A stretch of 39,460 nt of DNA. It comes from Chara braunii (taxonomy: Eukaryota; Streptophyta; Charophyceae; Charales; Characeae). The DNA lies in contig BFEA01000420.1 of the NCBI GenBank assembly GCA_003427395.1, forward strand, positions 813,783 to 853,242. Reading direction: 5' to 3'. Under the pieces are notes generated by a model. It was not told the origin of the DNA and did no database searches. It worked only from the letters and a program-made list of their open reading frames with translations. Position 1 is the first letter of the stretch. Every line of letters begins with the position of its first letter. Shown here in pieces: positions 27,906 to 38,220 of the stretch. Both the position numbers and the translations under genes were made by a program.

Positions 27906-29640
27906 TGTTACACGCACAGATACGCAAGGTACGTAATAAACCGAGAATATGCAAGGTGATGAAAAGGACTGAATAGACAATGTGGTACGAGTAGAATCTC
28001 GACAAGCAATGTACATTCTCATTCATACATAAAGATGCTGAAGAGCGCAGGGAAGACTTTGATACAAGATTGACCTGACAGGACTGACCTCATTCATGTA
28101 GTTCAGAGTACCGAAGCAGAATGCTAGAGTACCTAACTAGCCCAATCAATGTTTGAACTCAGACCAAACATGCATTGTATCCATCACGAAGTGTGAAGGA
28201 GCCGGGCGCTACACACAGGAAGAAAGCGCCAGGTCCAGACATACACAGACGAAGAGATAAGGAACAGACGAAAGGAGGGAAGAAGATGGGAATGTCGTTA
28301 ACACCAAGTCTTGGTCACCAATCCCAAATAGTCCCTCGTTGCCATGTCTGAACCCTCGAAAGTCGAGTCTGGACCCAATGTCACCAAACTCTGTATCTCT
28401 TCTCTCATAGTCTGAAGATGTAGTGAAGTCAGAAGTGAGAGGGAGAGAAGAGATGGTGGACGAAGAAGAAGAAGAAGAAGAAGAAGAAGAACTTTCTCTC
28501 TCTCTCTGTTACGAACCAAGAACTAACCTGTGATGTTGGCGCTGTGCTGCAGAGGCTTTAATTGTGATTACTTTTGTGGGAGCTATGACATCCTTTTTTG
28601 CGGCAACTACAGGAATTTTACAAAATGATTTAAAAAGGGTTATTGCTTATTCTACTTGTAGCCAATTAGGTTATATGGTATTCGCTTGTGGTATCTCCAA
28701 TTATTCTGCGAGTGTATTTCATCTGATGAACCATGCTCTTTTTAAAGCATTAATTTTTTTGAGTGAAGGTTTTGTGATTCATGCAATGTCTTATGAACAA
28801 GATATGCGCAAAATGAGAGGATTAGCTTTTTTGTTACCTTTTACTTATGCTATGATGCTAATAGGCAGCATGTCTTGAATTGGATTTCCTTTTTTAACAG
28901 GATTTTATTCGAAGGATGTGATCTTATAACTTGTTTACACTAAATAGGTACCTCGAAGACGAAGCTGGAGCAACGGCGCTGCAGGTAGGTACCTCTTGCC
29001 TCCGCCCAAGCTCTCTCTCTCTCTCTCTCTAGTACTACCTAGCTATAGCGCCCAGCGCTGGAGACTACAGCTACCTACTGCGCCCATCGCTGAAGACTAC
29101 TAGCTAACGCTATCATTACTACAACGCAGCGCTCCCTCCAGAGTGCTGCACCCGAATCCTGAAGACTACAACTACCAACTGCCTACCTCGGAAGTGCCTG
29201 GGAAGTCCTATGTACTACCTCGGCGTGACTCCTGACTGTTGGAGGCCAGTCAGGCCGAGGAGGCAGCTGTTGCCAATGCCGAAATGTGCCAGGGGCTGGC
29301 GTGCAGCAACCTGCTTGAGGTTGGCGTGGGAAACAGACTAACAATAGTCTGTTTCCGAAACCCTGGTTCGGTGCCTGAGTTTCAGGGCCGGTCGTTGTGA
29401 TAAACGACCGAAAATGGCCCTTCGTTTCAGGCTAAAAAGGCTGTTGCCATTCTTAGTTTGAAACGACCAGGGATAGGCCCTGGACTGCAGGCTTTTGGCC
29501 TGAACCGACAGGGGGCTTGTAAGCCCTGGATTTCAGGCTTTCGGCCTGAAATTCAGGCTTTCGGCCTTAACTTCAGGCTTTCGGCCTGAACGCTGTCGGG
29601 CCTGCAAAATGGTCCGTGTGTGCACGCGCTGCATGTAACA
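27906..29640 (-). repeat. 5' LTR of the left element, shared with a second element
   Basis: Bounded by TGTTACACGC and GCATGTAACA. 1735 bp, of which 395 bp (28553-28947) is a mitochondrial insertion; without it the length is 1340, close to the 1331 of the other LTR. It has four hairpin units TTCAGGCTTTCGGCCTGAA (three in the left LTR). Confidence 0.9.
28553..28947 (+). pseudogene. nad5: Mitochondrial nad5 fragment inserted in an LTR (NUMT)
   Basis: The + frame reads the core of NADH dehydrogenase subunit 5 (respiratory complex I): [63 protein letters not shown]. Two in-frame stops, TGA at 28876-28878 and TAA at 28927-28929, break it, so it is not expressed as protein. The other LTR has CTGCAG joined directly to GTACCTCG at this place, so the insertion edges are exact. 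There is no target duplication, only AG at both ends, as in end-joining repair. Confidence 0.95.
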
Positions 29641-29652
29641 CCCCCCCCCTCC

Positions 29653-30133
29653 TTATGAAGTCAAGCCGGGGCGAGGGCGAAGCCGTTGATCTGAGGGTGG
29701 AACCTGGACGCGGGCGCGGCGTGGAGCCGAAGAAACTGGCTTGCCTTGCATCTTGCGTTCGTAGCGTGCGAGAACGTCTGGAGCTGTCGCTTGCAGTTCC
29801 GCACGGGTTAACCAGTGATCAGCTCGATGAGTGCAGTAAGCAAAATGCACCAAATACTCAGTTGGCTTGTTGCCGTAGCGTCGCTGGGAGATGATGTTGC
29901 CGACCTCCTGAAAACCATCCATAGAAGGTGGGTCTTGCGTCCGTCTCCCGGGAAAGTCGTTATGATCCGTTGGCGTGTAGAGAGCCAGTTTGGAGCAATG
30001 AAAGACTGGGTAGACAGGCAAGTGGCTAGGCACCTGAATCGTGAAGGAGGGTCCTTCGGGTGCGTCAACAGCGGGCTCTGTGAGCGGCCAAGGCCCCATC
30101 CATTTCGGGAGGAGCTTGTGAGAGACGTCTTGT
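29653..30133 (-). pseudogene. Chromodomain tail (right copy)
   Basis: Same domain as 22315-22863 (EVGNIISQRRY, YLVHFAYCTHRAD). It contains a short extra segment (YPVFHC) relative to the left copy. A frameshift after FRVGDL near 30150 separates it from the integrase core. Confidence 0.8.
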
Positions 30134-31087
30134 TCAAGGCTGAATTTCGTTGCTGAAACCGTAGAGGTCCCCGACGCGGAATGGACAAGGAAGACGCTGG
30201 CGATTTGCCTGTTGGCTCATGCGCTGCTGCGTCTTAGCCATCTGGTGGCGTGCCTTGACAAGAAGCTCTTGCATCCGACGCAAGAAGAGAAGATGGTCGT
30301 CGCTCTCGGCCGTGCGTGGAGTAATAGTGTCCAACGATGATGTGACCGGTGAGCCATGCTCGAATTCGAAGGGTGATAACCCAATAGCCGGGTGGATGGA
30401 AGAGTTGTAGGCCAACTCAACATCCGACAGTCGCTCAACCCAGTCTTTCTGGTCGGGGCGGATGAGAGTGCGAAGGAGAACCTGTGCGGTCTGATGCACC
30501 CTCTCCGTCTGGCCATCGGTTTGAGGGTGGCGAGCGGAACTGGGCTTGAGGGATGAGCCCCATCGCTTGATGAGCGCCAACCAAAAATCGAACATGAACC
30601 GAGTGTCGCGGTCGCAGACGATCTGCTTGGGGTAACCCTTGGTGCGAATCCAACCGGCGTACAGAACCTCGGCTAACTTCGGTGCCTTGGCATGATAGCG
30701 ACAAGGCAGAAACATGGCGAACTTGGTGAGTCAATCGACCACTGTGAGAATCCCATCCACTCCGGTCTTGTGCTTGGGGAAGGGGTCGATAATGTCCATG
30801 GCAAGCGTTTCCCTTCGCCGCAACGGAACTGGCAATGGTCGTAACTCGCCGTACGGACGATGGTTGCGGGATTTGCAGCGTCGGCAAACCTCGCATGACT
30901 CGCAATAGCGNGTGACGTCGCCGAGAAGGCCGGGCCACCAAAATCGCTGGCGAAGTCGGCCAATCGTGCGATTGACTCCAAAATGTCCAGTGGCGGGAGC
31001 GTCGTGGAACTCGCCAAGAAGCCGTGTACGCAAGTGAGGGTCACTCGGTACGCAAAGAAGGTCCTTCCTCCGCGTGTGGACAAGCAA
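30134..31087 (-). pseudogene. Integrase with complete catalytic motifs, one stop
   Basis: The zinc-binding part shows H and H in FHDAPATGHFG and the CESCEVC pair. The catalytic core has Asp in MDIIDPFP, Asp in VCDRDTRF and Glu in HPQTDGQTE, with 35 residues between the last two. It would insert element cDNA into the chromosome. A TGA at 30728-30730 (VVD-stop-LTKF, probably from CGA) breaks it. Confidence 0.88.
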
Positions 31088-31440
31088 GTACCCCTCTTGG
31101 ATCCGATAGTGAGAAGGAGCCGGAGTAGGAGAAGAGCAATTCGCGTACTTGTAGCGAAAATCGGGGTCGGCTTGGTAGCCGTGGATGAAGCTGTTCCGCA
31201 GGTCGTTGTCAATCTCGAAGGTCGAGTAGACTGCGGTACAATGATCCGGACGTCGTGAGAGAGCATCCGCAAAACGGTTCGATCGATGGAGGGGAGATCG
31301 GACGGCAGTCTGAATTTCGACGTTTGAACAGATTCAAATGAAAACGAAAAAGTTTTGGCTGTGTACGCTACGCACTTTCACCATTCGTTCTTTTTTTCTT
31401 TTATTTCAAAATTACTGTTGCAGCGTTGTGTTCTCCAGAC

Positions 31441-31448
31441 TTTTTTTT

Positions 31449-31479
<31 letters not shown>

Positions 31480-31480
31480 G
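31441..31480. repeat. T18-G22 homopolymer junction
   Basis: 18 T followed directly by 22 G. The G-run could form a quadruplex. Exact lengths are unreliable in short-read assemblies. Confidence 0.85.
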
Positions 31481-31963
31481 CAATATTGTGACCTTGCTTC
31501 AGTGCTTCGTGTGCACAAAAAGGCAGAGAGAAGAAACAAAAACGACGTCGTGTGTATTGCCAAGTGTCATAATGTCCTGACGGCAACAACCGTCAGAGGA
31601 CCCAGCCCATTGGGCGAGTGCAGCACACACCGAGAAAAAACTGGCAAGGAGTCCCGTGGCTGACAGCCCATTGGCGGATGGGAGCGTCCTAAACTGAAGT
31701 TTGCTTTCTTAACTTGCAGAAAGCCAGTTTTCATATCCTGGAAAAATACACAGACGATTTTTCAAATGTCGAAACGGTATGTCATGTGCCACTGTCCTAC
31801 GGTATAGTAGGGCGCTAGTGGATCCTGGCCCCAGGAGCGAGATCTCACTAGCCATATATGCGGCGTGGGACGGGAGGGGCACAGGTGGGTGGCAGTGTGA
31901 AATAGGGAAAAAAAACGCAAAAAAGCATTTCATAACCAAACACTTGAAGAAAAAACTGGCTAT
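31481..31963. other. No gene recognised
   Basis: Unique-looking sequence; no ORF, tRNA or repeat identified up to the nad2 fragment. Confidence 0.5.
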
Positions 31964-32119
31964 TCCAGCCTCTGTAGAGACTTCAGAATTTCGTTTTGAT
32001 TCTAAAATATCATAAAAACATAAACTTTGGATGGCTAAATATATGGCAATCAAATCATAAGATGAGATCATGAAAAGCATACTACAAGTACAGAGTAGAA
32101 TGAACACCATAGATTCAAA
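31964..32119 (-). pseudogene. nad2: Mitochondrial nad2 fragment (NUMT)
   Basis: The minus frame reads the CSMLFMISSYDLIAIYLAIQ and STEAG stretch of NADH dehydrogenase subunit 2 (complex I). Relative to plant mitochondrial nad2 as I recall it, two codons are missing after YLAI, and a few residues before SKR are changed. Only about 52 codons remain. The flank at 32165-32205 has two compact palindromes (CCCCCGAGGGGG, CCCCATGGGG), perhaps organellar as well. Confidence 0.85.
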
Positions 32120-32542
32120 ACGCGGTGGCTGAATCGGTGCGCCGATTGGGTCCATATGCATTCGCATCACAGCCTCCCCCGAGGGGGCCTAAAGACCCCA
32201 TGGGGTACTGGTGGTTTAAACAGTAATCCACATAAAAAAGTTCATCAAATATTTTATTTGTTATAATATAAAGAATCGAAGTGATTTTTTCTTCCCAGCT
32301 CATTTGTCAATGATGTTGCCTTAGTGGGATCTCGCTCCACGTCTGTGGAGAGAGGAAGTGGAAGAATGGCAACTGTGACAGAAATCTTAATTCCAAAAGC
32401 GAAAAGAAGTAAACAAAATAAAGTGGAAACAATATTTTTTCCCTCCTTCCCTTTTTTGATTTACGCGTGGCATTCTTGCGGAGGGGCAATGCGAAAACAA
32501 ATAAAAAAGAATGAAAAAAAATACAAAAGAAATCTTCTCTGT

Positions 32543-32630
32543 ACATCTGTTAAAATTGGAATGATACAGAGAAGATTAGCATGGCCCCTGCGAAAGTAAG
32601 GAGGACACCACATAAATCGAGAAATGGTCT
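32543..32630 (+). pseudogene. U6 spliceosomal snRNA-like sequence
   Basis: AAAATTGGAATGATACAGAG, AAGATTAGCATGGCCCCTGC and AAATCGAGAAATGGTC follow the U6 order, including the ACAGAG box and the AGC triad region. The 5' stem-loop (GTCCCTTCGGGGAC) is missing, GCGCAAGGATGACACGC is altered by an insertion, no plant USE or TATA element is visible upstream, and the 3' T-run is short. It is therefore most likely a pseudogene. Confidence 0.8.
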
Positions 32631-33196
32631 AAAAATTCTAAATGCAAGGAAAATGAGCAGTAGCGAGATGACAATATCCAGATTGCACAATCACATGGAA
32701 AGTCAGAAAGTATAACAGTGTCCAGAAAGCAGCATTTCACCAATATAACACCAATGGAGGATCGGAATACCGAAAACCGAATGTCAACGAGAGCTTCCTC
32801 TCGCCACCACAAACAAACGTGTCCGGGCCTATCTCCTTGCTTGGCGCTCCGTGCCCAGCCGACTCCGTACACAGCTACCATCTGCCTACGAATTGACAAT
32901 GCAGCTGTTGACGTCAGCAGCCAACGAAGTACTTGAAGATGTCGCCAAATGCAGAGCAGTGCCAAACTGAATACCAGGTATGTGCTCTCACATCCTCATC
33001 GTCATCATCCTTCTCTCCCGCCCTCGACTTACACCCACGTCTTCCCCTCTGTACACCCGAAGACCACCCCTGCGGATTGGGTAGATCCAGAGTACCAGCG
33101 TATTAGGGCAATCAAACTCTTTTGTTTGTCTAAATAAGTATCCGTATTTTTTTGCAACTTTTTGAACAGGCAGATTACCATAAAAAATAGATAACG
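32631..33196. other. No gene recognised
   Basis: No conserved ORF or RNA; a short region of ordinary composition. Confidence 0.5.
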
Positions 33197-33780
33197 TTGT
33201 AGTCCAATCCCCCGCCAGCTATGGAGGCTGCGCTATGGCCCTGCCCTCAGCAGCGCCCCGCTCCTTGCACGACCGCACACGCACAGCACCTTGCCCTTAA
33301 GGCTCAGCAGTGCGTGAGCCTATGCTCCAGCAGCGCGCGAGCCTATGCTCCAGCAGCGCTGCCGCACAAACTTGCAAGTGCCTGAATGAGCCTCCAGGCA
33401 GCGAGCTCTTTCCTATATGGAAAGAGTCCGCCTGCCCCGGGGGCGTGGCTGGGCTGGGCCTGTGCCCAGAAGCTTCGGGTAGGCCCCACGGGAGGCTATG
33501 CCTTGGTTGCAGTGCCTGCGCCTCGTTCGGTTGGGCCTCCCAACTGTCCGTGTATGATGCTGCGATTCTGACCGAGGGCCTGCACTTGAGGAAAGGCCTG
33601 GAAAGGCCTTGGAAAATCTTTGCTGCTCGGGCCCTGGGTTCCCTCGACCAACTGACGCGACACAACTGCCTGAACCGCGACTACGAAATTGACAGCGTAG
33701 GGCCTCTCGTGTTTTGTTAGGTCCGCCTTCACTTAGGGCAGGCACATGTGTATCAGGGCCCCTTAGGCCTGCCGATGAAC
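33197..33780. other. GC-rich island without recognisable gene
   Basis: GC-rich block between A/T-rich flanks. It has a 136-codon + frame (33310-33720) without a recognisable domain and a short tandem (GCGAGCCTATGCTCCAGCAG, ~33315-33360). Confidence 0.45.
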
Positions 33781-34370
33781 CAGATCCTCGCGCAAATTAA
33801 AAAAAAAAGGAAATTAACGGATGTCCCAAAGGACAAAAAATAAAATAAAATGGAATCTTAGAGAAAAAAAAAGAAAAAAAAAGTGCCAGGGCCACAGACA
33901 GAAAGGAAAAAATGAACTGACAGCGATTTTTTTTAATATTATTATTATTATTATTATTTTTTTTTTTTGGCACGAGCTGGGAACCGGGCCTAGCGTCCCT
34001 TGAGTATGGTCAGAAAAACCATCAGAAAATTTCATGACAATGAAACGAACGGTATACTGAGGCAAGACTCGGGAAATCACCAACAGTCCTCCTCACCCCA
34101 CTCCGCCAAGACTTACTGCAGCAAAGCCACCATCTCTACTGCTGCTATGCCCTATTTCTGTCCTACCAGCTAGCCCCTTCACTAGCAGGATGCGTGATAC
34201 CTTTCTCTCTCGATCCCTTACCTTCCCGTTACTCAGAAAAGGTACGGGAATAGACTGCAGAAGTCCTAAAAAAGCCCCCAATCCCGCAAAATCCCTAACA
34301 GATCCTTCCAAGGATCTCCAACACTGTCGTATTCCCTACCGAGCTTCCAGGCCTCACACCCCCCATCCTG
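33781..34370. other. A-rich stretch with ATT microsatellite
   Basis: A-runs at 33800-33880, (ATT)n at 33937-33957, T-run to 33968, then C-rich unique sequence. Confidence 0.6.
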
Positions 34371-35510
34371 CTGGGTTACAGGGCAACACAACTCACCCCA
34401 GCTCCGGCCAGCGTCGTCTCAGCAGCAACCCTTGGNTGTCCCGTNGGATNCCCCCCCAAAGCACCCCCAGATCTCTCTACCAGGCCTCATGCCCCCGCAT
34501 CAACAGGTTACAGGGCAACACCCCAGCACCGGCCAGCGTCGTTCTGGCGTCGAATAGCCTTAGGTCACCGAGTATTACAGCCTTGAAGCTACCTAGAAGA
34601 GATTGCCAGGAAACCCTAGGATCCAGAAGACTTTTAAAGGAAAGAACAGACTACCCCCTTTTTTTGAGAATTGGATTTAACTACCTAAACATTCGTAATT
34701 TGAAAAACATAAAAAAGGCCTGGCGGGTCCTAGAAATGCTCAGAAACCCTTGGAATCCCTAACGCTCCTTCCGAGGCCTTTCAACACTGTCCTACTCCCT
34801 GCCGAGCTCTTCCAGGTCTCACACCCCACATCCTGCTAGGTTACAGGGTGACACAACTCACCCCAGCTCCGACCAGCGTCGTCCCAGCAGCAACCCTTAG
34901 CTGTTCTGTAGGATGCCCCCCCTAAGCATCCCCAGATCTCTCTACCAGGCCTCGTGCTCCTGCATCACAGGTCACAGGGTAACACCCCAGCTCCGGCAAG
35001 CGTCGTTCTGTGTCGAGCAGCCACAGGTCCCTGAGTATAACAGCATAAAAAACCACCTGAGAAAAGTTGCGAGGGATCCCGAGAGCCCAAAAGCATTCTT
35101 AAGACCCCCGAACAGCCATCTGTAAAAAGAAAAAAAAGAAGGGGGGGGAGATCAAAACTAAATACCAACCATCCTAAAGTCCCCCCCTCAACAAAGGAGC
35201 CGTCGGTCCCGACTTTCGGTCCTCGAACCAGAGCACACTTGGTCTCATACCCCCTTCTGCATGGGTAACAGGGCACCGCAACCTTCCCCAGTACCGACCA
35301 ACCTAGTTCTGTCGGATAGGAAGTGCCTTCCTCCCTCGGCAATTCCCATAGCGACAAACCCCTACACAGGTTACAGGGTCAGAACCCCGGCGCCGCTTGT
35401 GTTGGACGATCTGGTTATGCGTTCCATCCTCGGCATAATTCCATGGGCCTCAAGCTCCCCCCTGGGTCACAGAGCCAAGCTCCAGCACCGGCCCATGTCA
35501 TCCCAGCCTC
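34371..35510. repeat. Satellite-like region with seven GGTTACAGGG motifs
   Basis: A ~40-bp motif (GGTTACAGGGCAACACCCCA then GCNCCGGCCAGCGTCGT) recurs near 34373, 34506, 34839, 34970, 35263, 35369 and 35463. Motifs 1-2 and 3-4 belong to a larger duplicated block (34300-34640 and 34760-35110) sharing AGATCTCTCTACCAGGCCTC. Three isolated N lie at 34436-34450. Confidence 0.8.
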
Positions 35511-35631
35511 GTCCTCCTGACCTACTCACCTTCCCCGACATCCATCCTCTGATTGAAGGCTACCTTTCCTCCTCCCATCCTCCCCTTTTTAATTCCCCCC
35601 CTCCTTCCTTGATCAAAATCAAAATTATTTG

Positions 35632-35995
35632 AGTTTATAGAACTTCTATAGGAATTTATTTGAAGAATCTTTTCAGAAATTTCTTAGAAGCTTTTATAGG
35701 AAAATATTTNGTTTATAGAACTTCTATAGGAATTTATTTGAAGAATCTTTTCAGAAATTTCTTAGAAGCTTTTACAGGAAAATATTTCGAAATATTTTTA
35801 GAAGCTTTTGTAGGAAAATATTTCGAGAAGCAGAAGTTTTTTGAAGCTTGTATTCTTAAAATATTTCGAGTTGTAGAATCAGAAGTGTCTTAGAAGCTTT
35901 TATAGGAAATTATTTCGAGAATATTTTTAAGAAACTTTTATAGGAAAAAAAATTCGAGAATCAGAAGTTTTTTTTTTGGAAGCTTTTATAGGAAT
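35632..35995. repeat. AT-rich tandem array of AGAAGCTTTTATAGGAAA units
   Basis: Units of ~35 bp share AGAAGCTTTTATAGGAAA and ATATTTCGAGAA. Around the single N at 35710, ~75 bases are duplicated with one visible difference, which may be an assembly join. Confidence 0.8.
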
Positions 35996-37142
35996 TCCAA
36001 TACGAGGTTTGAAGTCCAAACCGAGCATGTCGATCATCAGGAAAATTCCAATTGATCAGCAGAAAGAAAACGAATCAGGAAATCATAAACTGAGAAATTC
36101 AGAAGAGCACCCAATGAACAATAGAAAGAAATCGAATCAAGAGATCGTGAACTGAGATCTTCTGATTATCCCCCCTTATAGAATCAATCATTAGTACACG
36201 TAAATTAGGAAATCATGGTTATGATCAGGGGGAAGCTGCCCTCCTTCCTTTCTTGCAGCCGTGTGACTTCGTAAAAAATCCCGTAGGAAGAAAAAACCCT
36301 CTGTCTCCCCTTCATCCACCCTCACTCAAACCCAACCCCTTCACCTTCGGGAGGGAATAACAAAACTCCCTCCATCTACCTGCCCTACCGGCCTCAAGAG
36401 CCTGCCATAACACCAACACAGGCAACGAAGGTACCAATCGGCCATCCCCCTAAACTTCTCCAACATCGGGAAGGTGGGGCAACATCTCGTTGAGCCTGCC
36501 AACGAGCTACCCCAGGGAGTTCAAGCTTACCGCAGAGACTTGAGTCCACCGGTTCGCAGGGCAGATGAAAGTAGACAGAGGAGACCATGCATCCTATGCC
36601 GTCATCTCGAGCCGCTCTCCTTGTGGCGCCTTAATCAGCAAACACGTGCAGAAAGGGAAAAAAAGGATGTCGAAAGGAGAAGGGTCCACACGCCCGAATT
36701 TCATGGCGCGCCCTAAAACTTCGATATCTCGTGATTCGCTGGACCGTTCAGTCTGAAATTTGGACCACCTCAGTTCCACTGGTGGTCTGACAGCGAAAGA
36801 TTGAAAGATTTGATCGTGTCACAATTGCACTAGCGCTTTCTTGTGCGCATCTGACCATGAGAACGGCCAGATTCAGTCGAAAATGTGTCATTCCGAGTAT
36901 GGGGGGAAATTCCTATCATGCTCCTCACTTTATTGACAATGTTCCATGTCGCTCTGTCGCTGGCTGCACCTCTGCTTCTAACATGTCCGGATTCAGGAGC
37001 TTAAAACCGCCATTACACCTGCACCTAAAATCCCGAACCTACCTGCCCACTGCGCGCCACTATTTTCCGAGCCTTCTGCGTGAGGCTACCTGCAGTGGGA
37101 ATTTCGGAAGTGGCACTGGTGCTGCCGGTCTGCCTGAACCCA

Positions 37143-37173
<31 letters not shown>

Positions 37174-37977
37174 GGAACAAACATGCCAGAGAGCAATGAC
37201 GTCGTGAAATGACGTCATGGAGATGATGGAGGCCATACGCAAATGATCACTCTCGGGAATGCATCCGACCGCTATTACGGTGAGAGGGAAACATTGCTGT
37301 TTTTCCTTTTTTTCTCGTTTTTTTTTTTCTTTTTTTTTTTCTTTTTCTTTTTTTCTGACCCTGCCAGCATGCATTGCCCGACATGCTAAGGGAATGCCCG
37401 ACTTAGGGCCTCGCTGATCGATCAGGATAGGGATCAACCTAACTTTTTAGGCTGGGTCTTTGGGCCGCGAGGAGTTCTTTCCTTGGCTCCGACGATGACG
37501 ATGTTTTGCTGGCGCGGGTGGGCGTGTTTCAATCGGTTGTCGGTCGATAAATACATATTAGCTCTGCCTAGGGAGTGACGACTGTTTTAGTGTACGATGT
37601 ACCTGGTCGTTTTAGTTTCACTCTCTAGAACTAGGACTTTTCTCACGTAGAATAAATTCGAGGGACAGTAGTGTTCCCGTACCGACAAGATCCCTGAGGA
37701 TGGCTGGTGTGGTGGCCAGCTGAAACCGGTTGCGGATCGCGCCACGATTTGACGTGCTCATTTTGTGCTTCACTGTTTACTTGCAATGAGCTACGTTCTG
37801 GAGTTTTTATACTATTCAGCTTGGGTTCTCTTTCTTCTACTTCCCTTTTCTTCCTTTCTTTTGCCTGCCAGTGGGTTCTCTTTCTTTTTTTTCTACCTCC
37901 TTCCTTCTTCTTTTCTTTCTCTGTATTGAATGGCATTATGGTTTACTGAAGTGGTGCTGCTTGACTAAGGGCGTCAC
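35996..37977. other. No gene recognised
   Basis: Two ~65-bp copies lie at about 36045-36160 (GAAAGAAANCGAATCA, GTGAACTGAGA). An A-run lies at 37141 and T/C-rich runs at 37300-37355 and 37820-37925. Paired TGACGTC sites lie near 37198 and 37212. Open frames have no recognisable domain. Confidence 0.5.
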
Positions 37978-38130
37978 CGCACGGGATACGAAACGAAAAA
38001 CGAAGAAACGAGTGCATCTTCCTGCAGAAAATGGCCAGGTTCGTCGGTTTGCTATAAATAGTAACGAGTGTATTTTGCCACCTTGCGTGAGCAGATGCAC
38101 TCGTTTCGTTTTCGTTTTGTGTGCCGTGCG
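37978..38130. mobile_element. Foldback element, family E, copy 2
   Basis: The left arm CGCACGGGATACGAAACGAA to CGAGTGCATCT is the inverse of the right arm AGATGCACTCGTTTCG to GTGCCGTGCG. 153 bp, with better arms than the copy at 1113-1237. Confidence 0.8.
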
Positions 38131-38220
38131 GGGAGACCCTAAGTTTGGTTGGTCGTCTGTCGAGTGTTGTCATTACGACAACCTGCCAGCAAGGCAGCGC
38201 ATATTCCCCTTGCTCAAAGC

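Larger units (their letters stand above)
20973..29640 (-). mobile_element. Ty3/gypsy chromovirus retrotransposon, degenerate
   Basis: Two LTRs of the TGTTA...TAACA type (20973-22303 and 27906-29640) enclose, on the minus strand, a primer-binding site, leader, gag, protease, RT, RNase H, a truncated integrase and a chromodomain, followed by a polypurine tract. The pol order RT-RNaseH-integrase places it in Ty3/gypsy, and the C-terminal chromodomain in the chromoviruses. Multiple stops, frameshifts and an integrase deletion make it non-autonomous. The LTRs differ at many positions (roughly one in ten over the first 85 bases), so it is old or the LTRs come from different insertions. The right LTR is shared with a second truncated element, so no target duplication can be tested. 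Confidence 0.92.
29641..31336 (-). mobile_element. Second, truncated gypsy copy using the same LTR
   Basis: The sequence right of the LTR begins with the polypurine C-run and repeats the internal 3' region of the left element (compare 22304 onward with 29641 onward). It reaches back through chromodomain and integrase to the RNase H/integrase junction (NRFADALSRRPD near 31265), then stops being recognisable at about 31336. Single undetermined base at 30911. Confidence 0.9.

Noticed and set aside
33310-33720. 136-codon + frame in the GC-rich island
   Set aside because: Overlapping frames of similar length on both strands suggest GC-driven openness.
33197-33780. LTR fragment related to the gypsy element
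   Set aside because: Some GGCCTG-rich resemblance, but no collinear match to either LTR.
34190-34762. 190-codon + frame
   Set aside because: Covers the satellite-like motif and undetermined bases; no domain.
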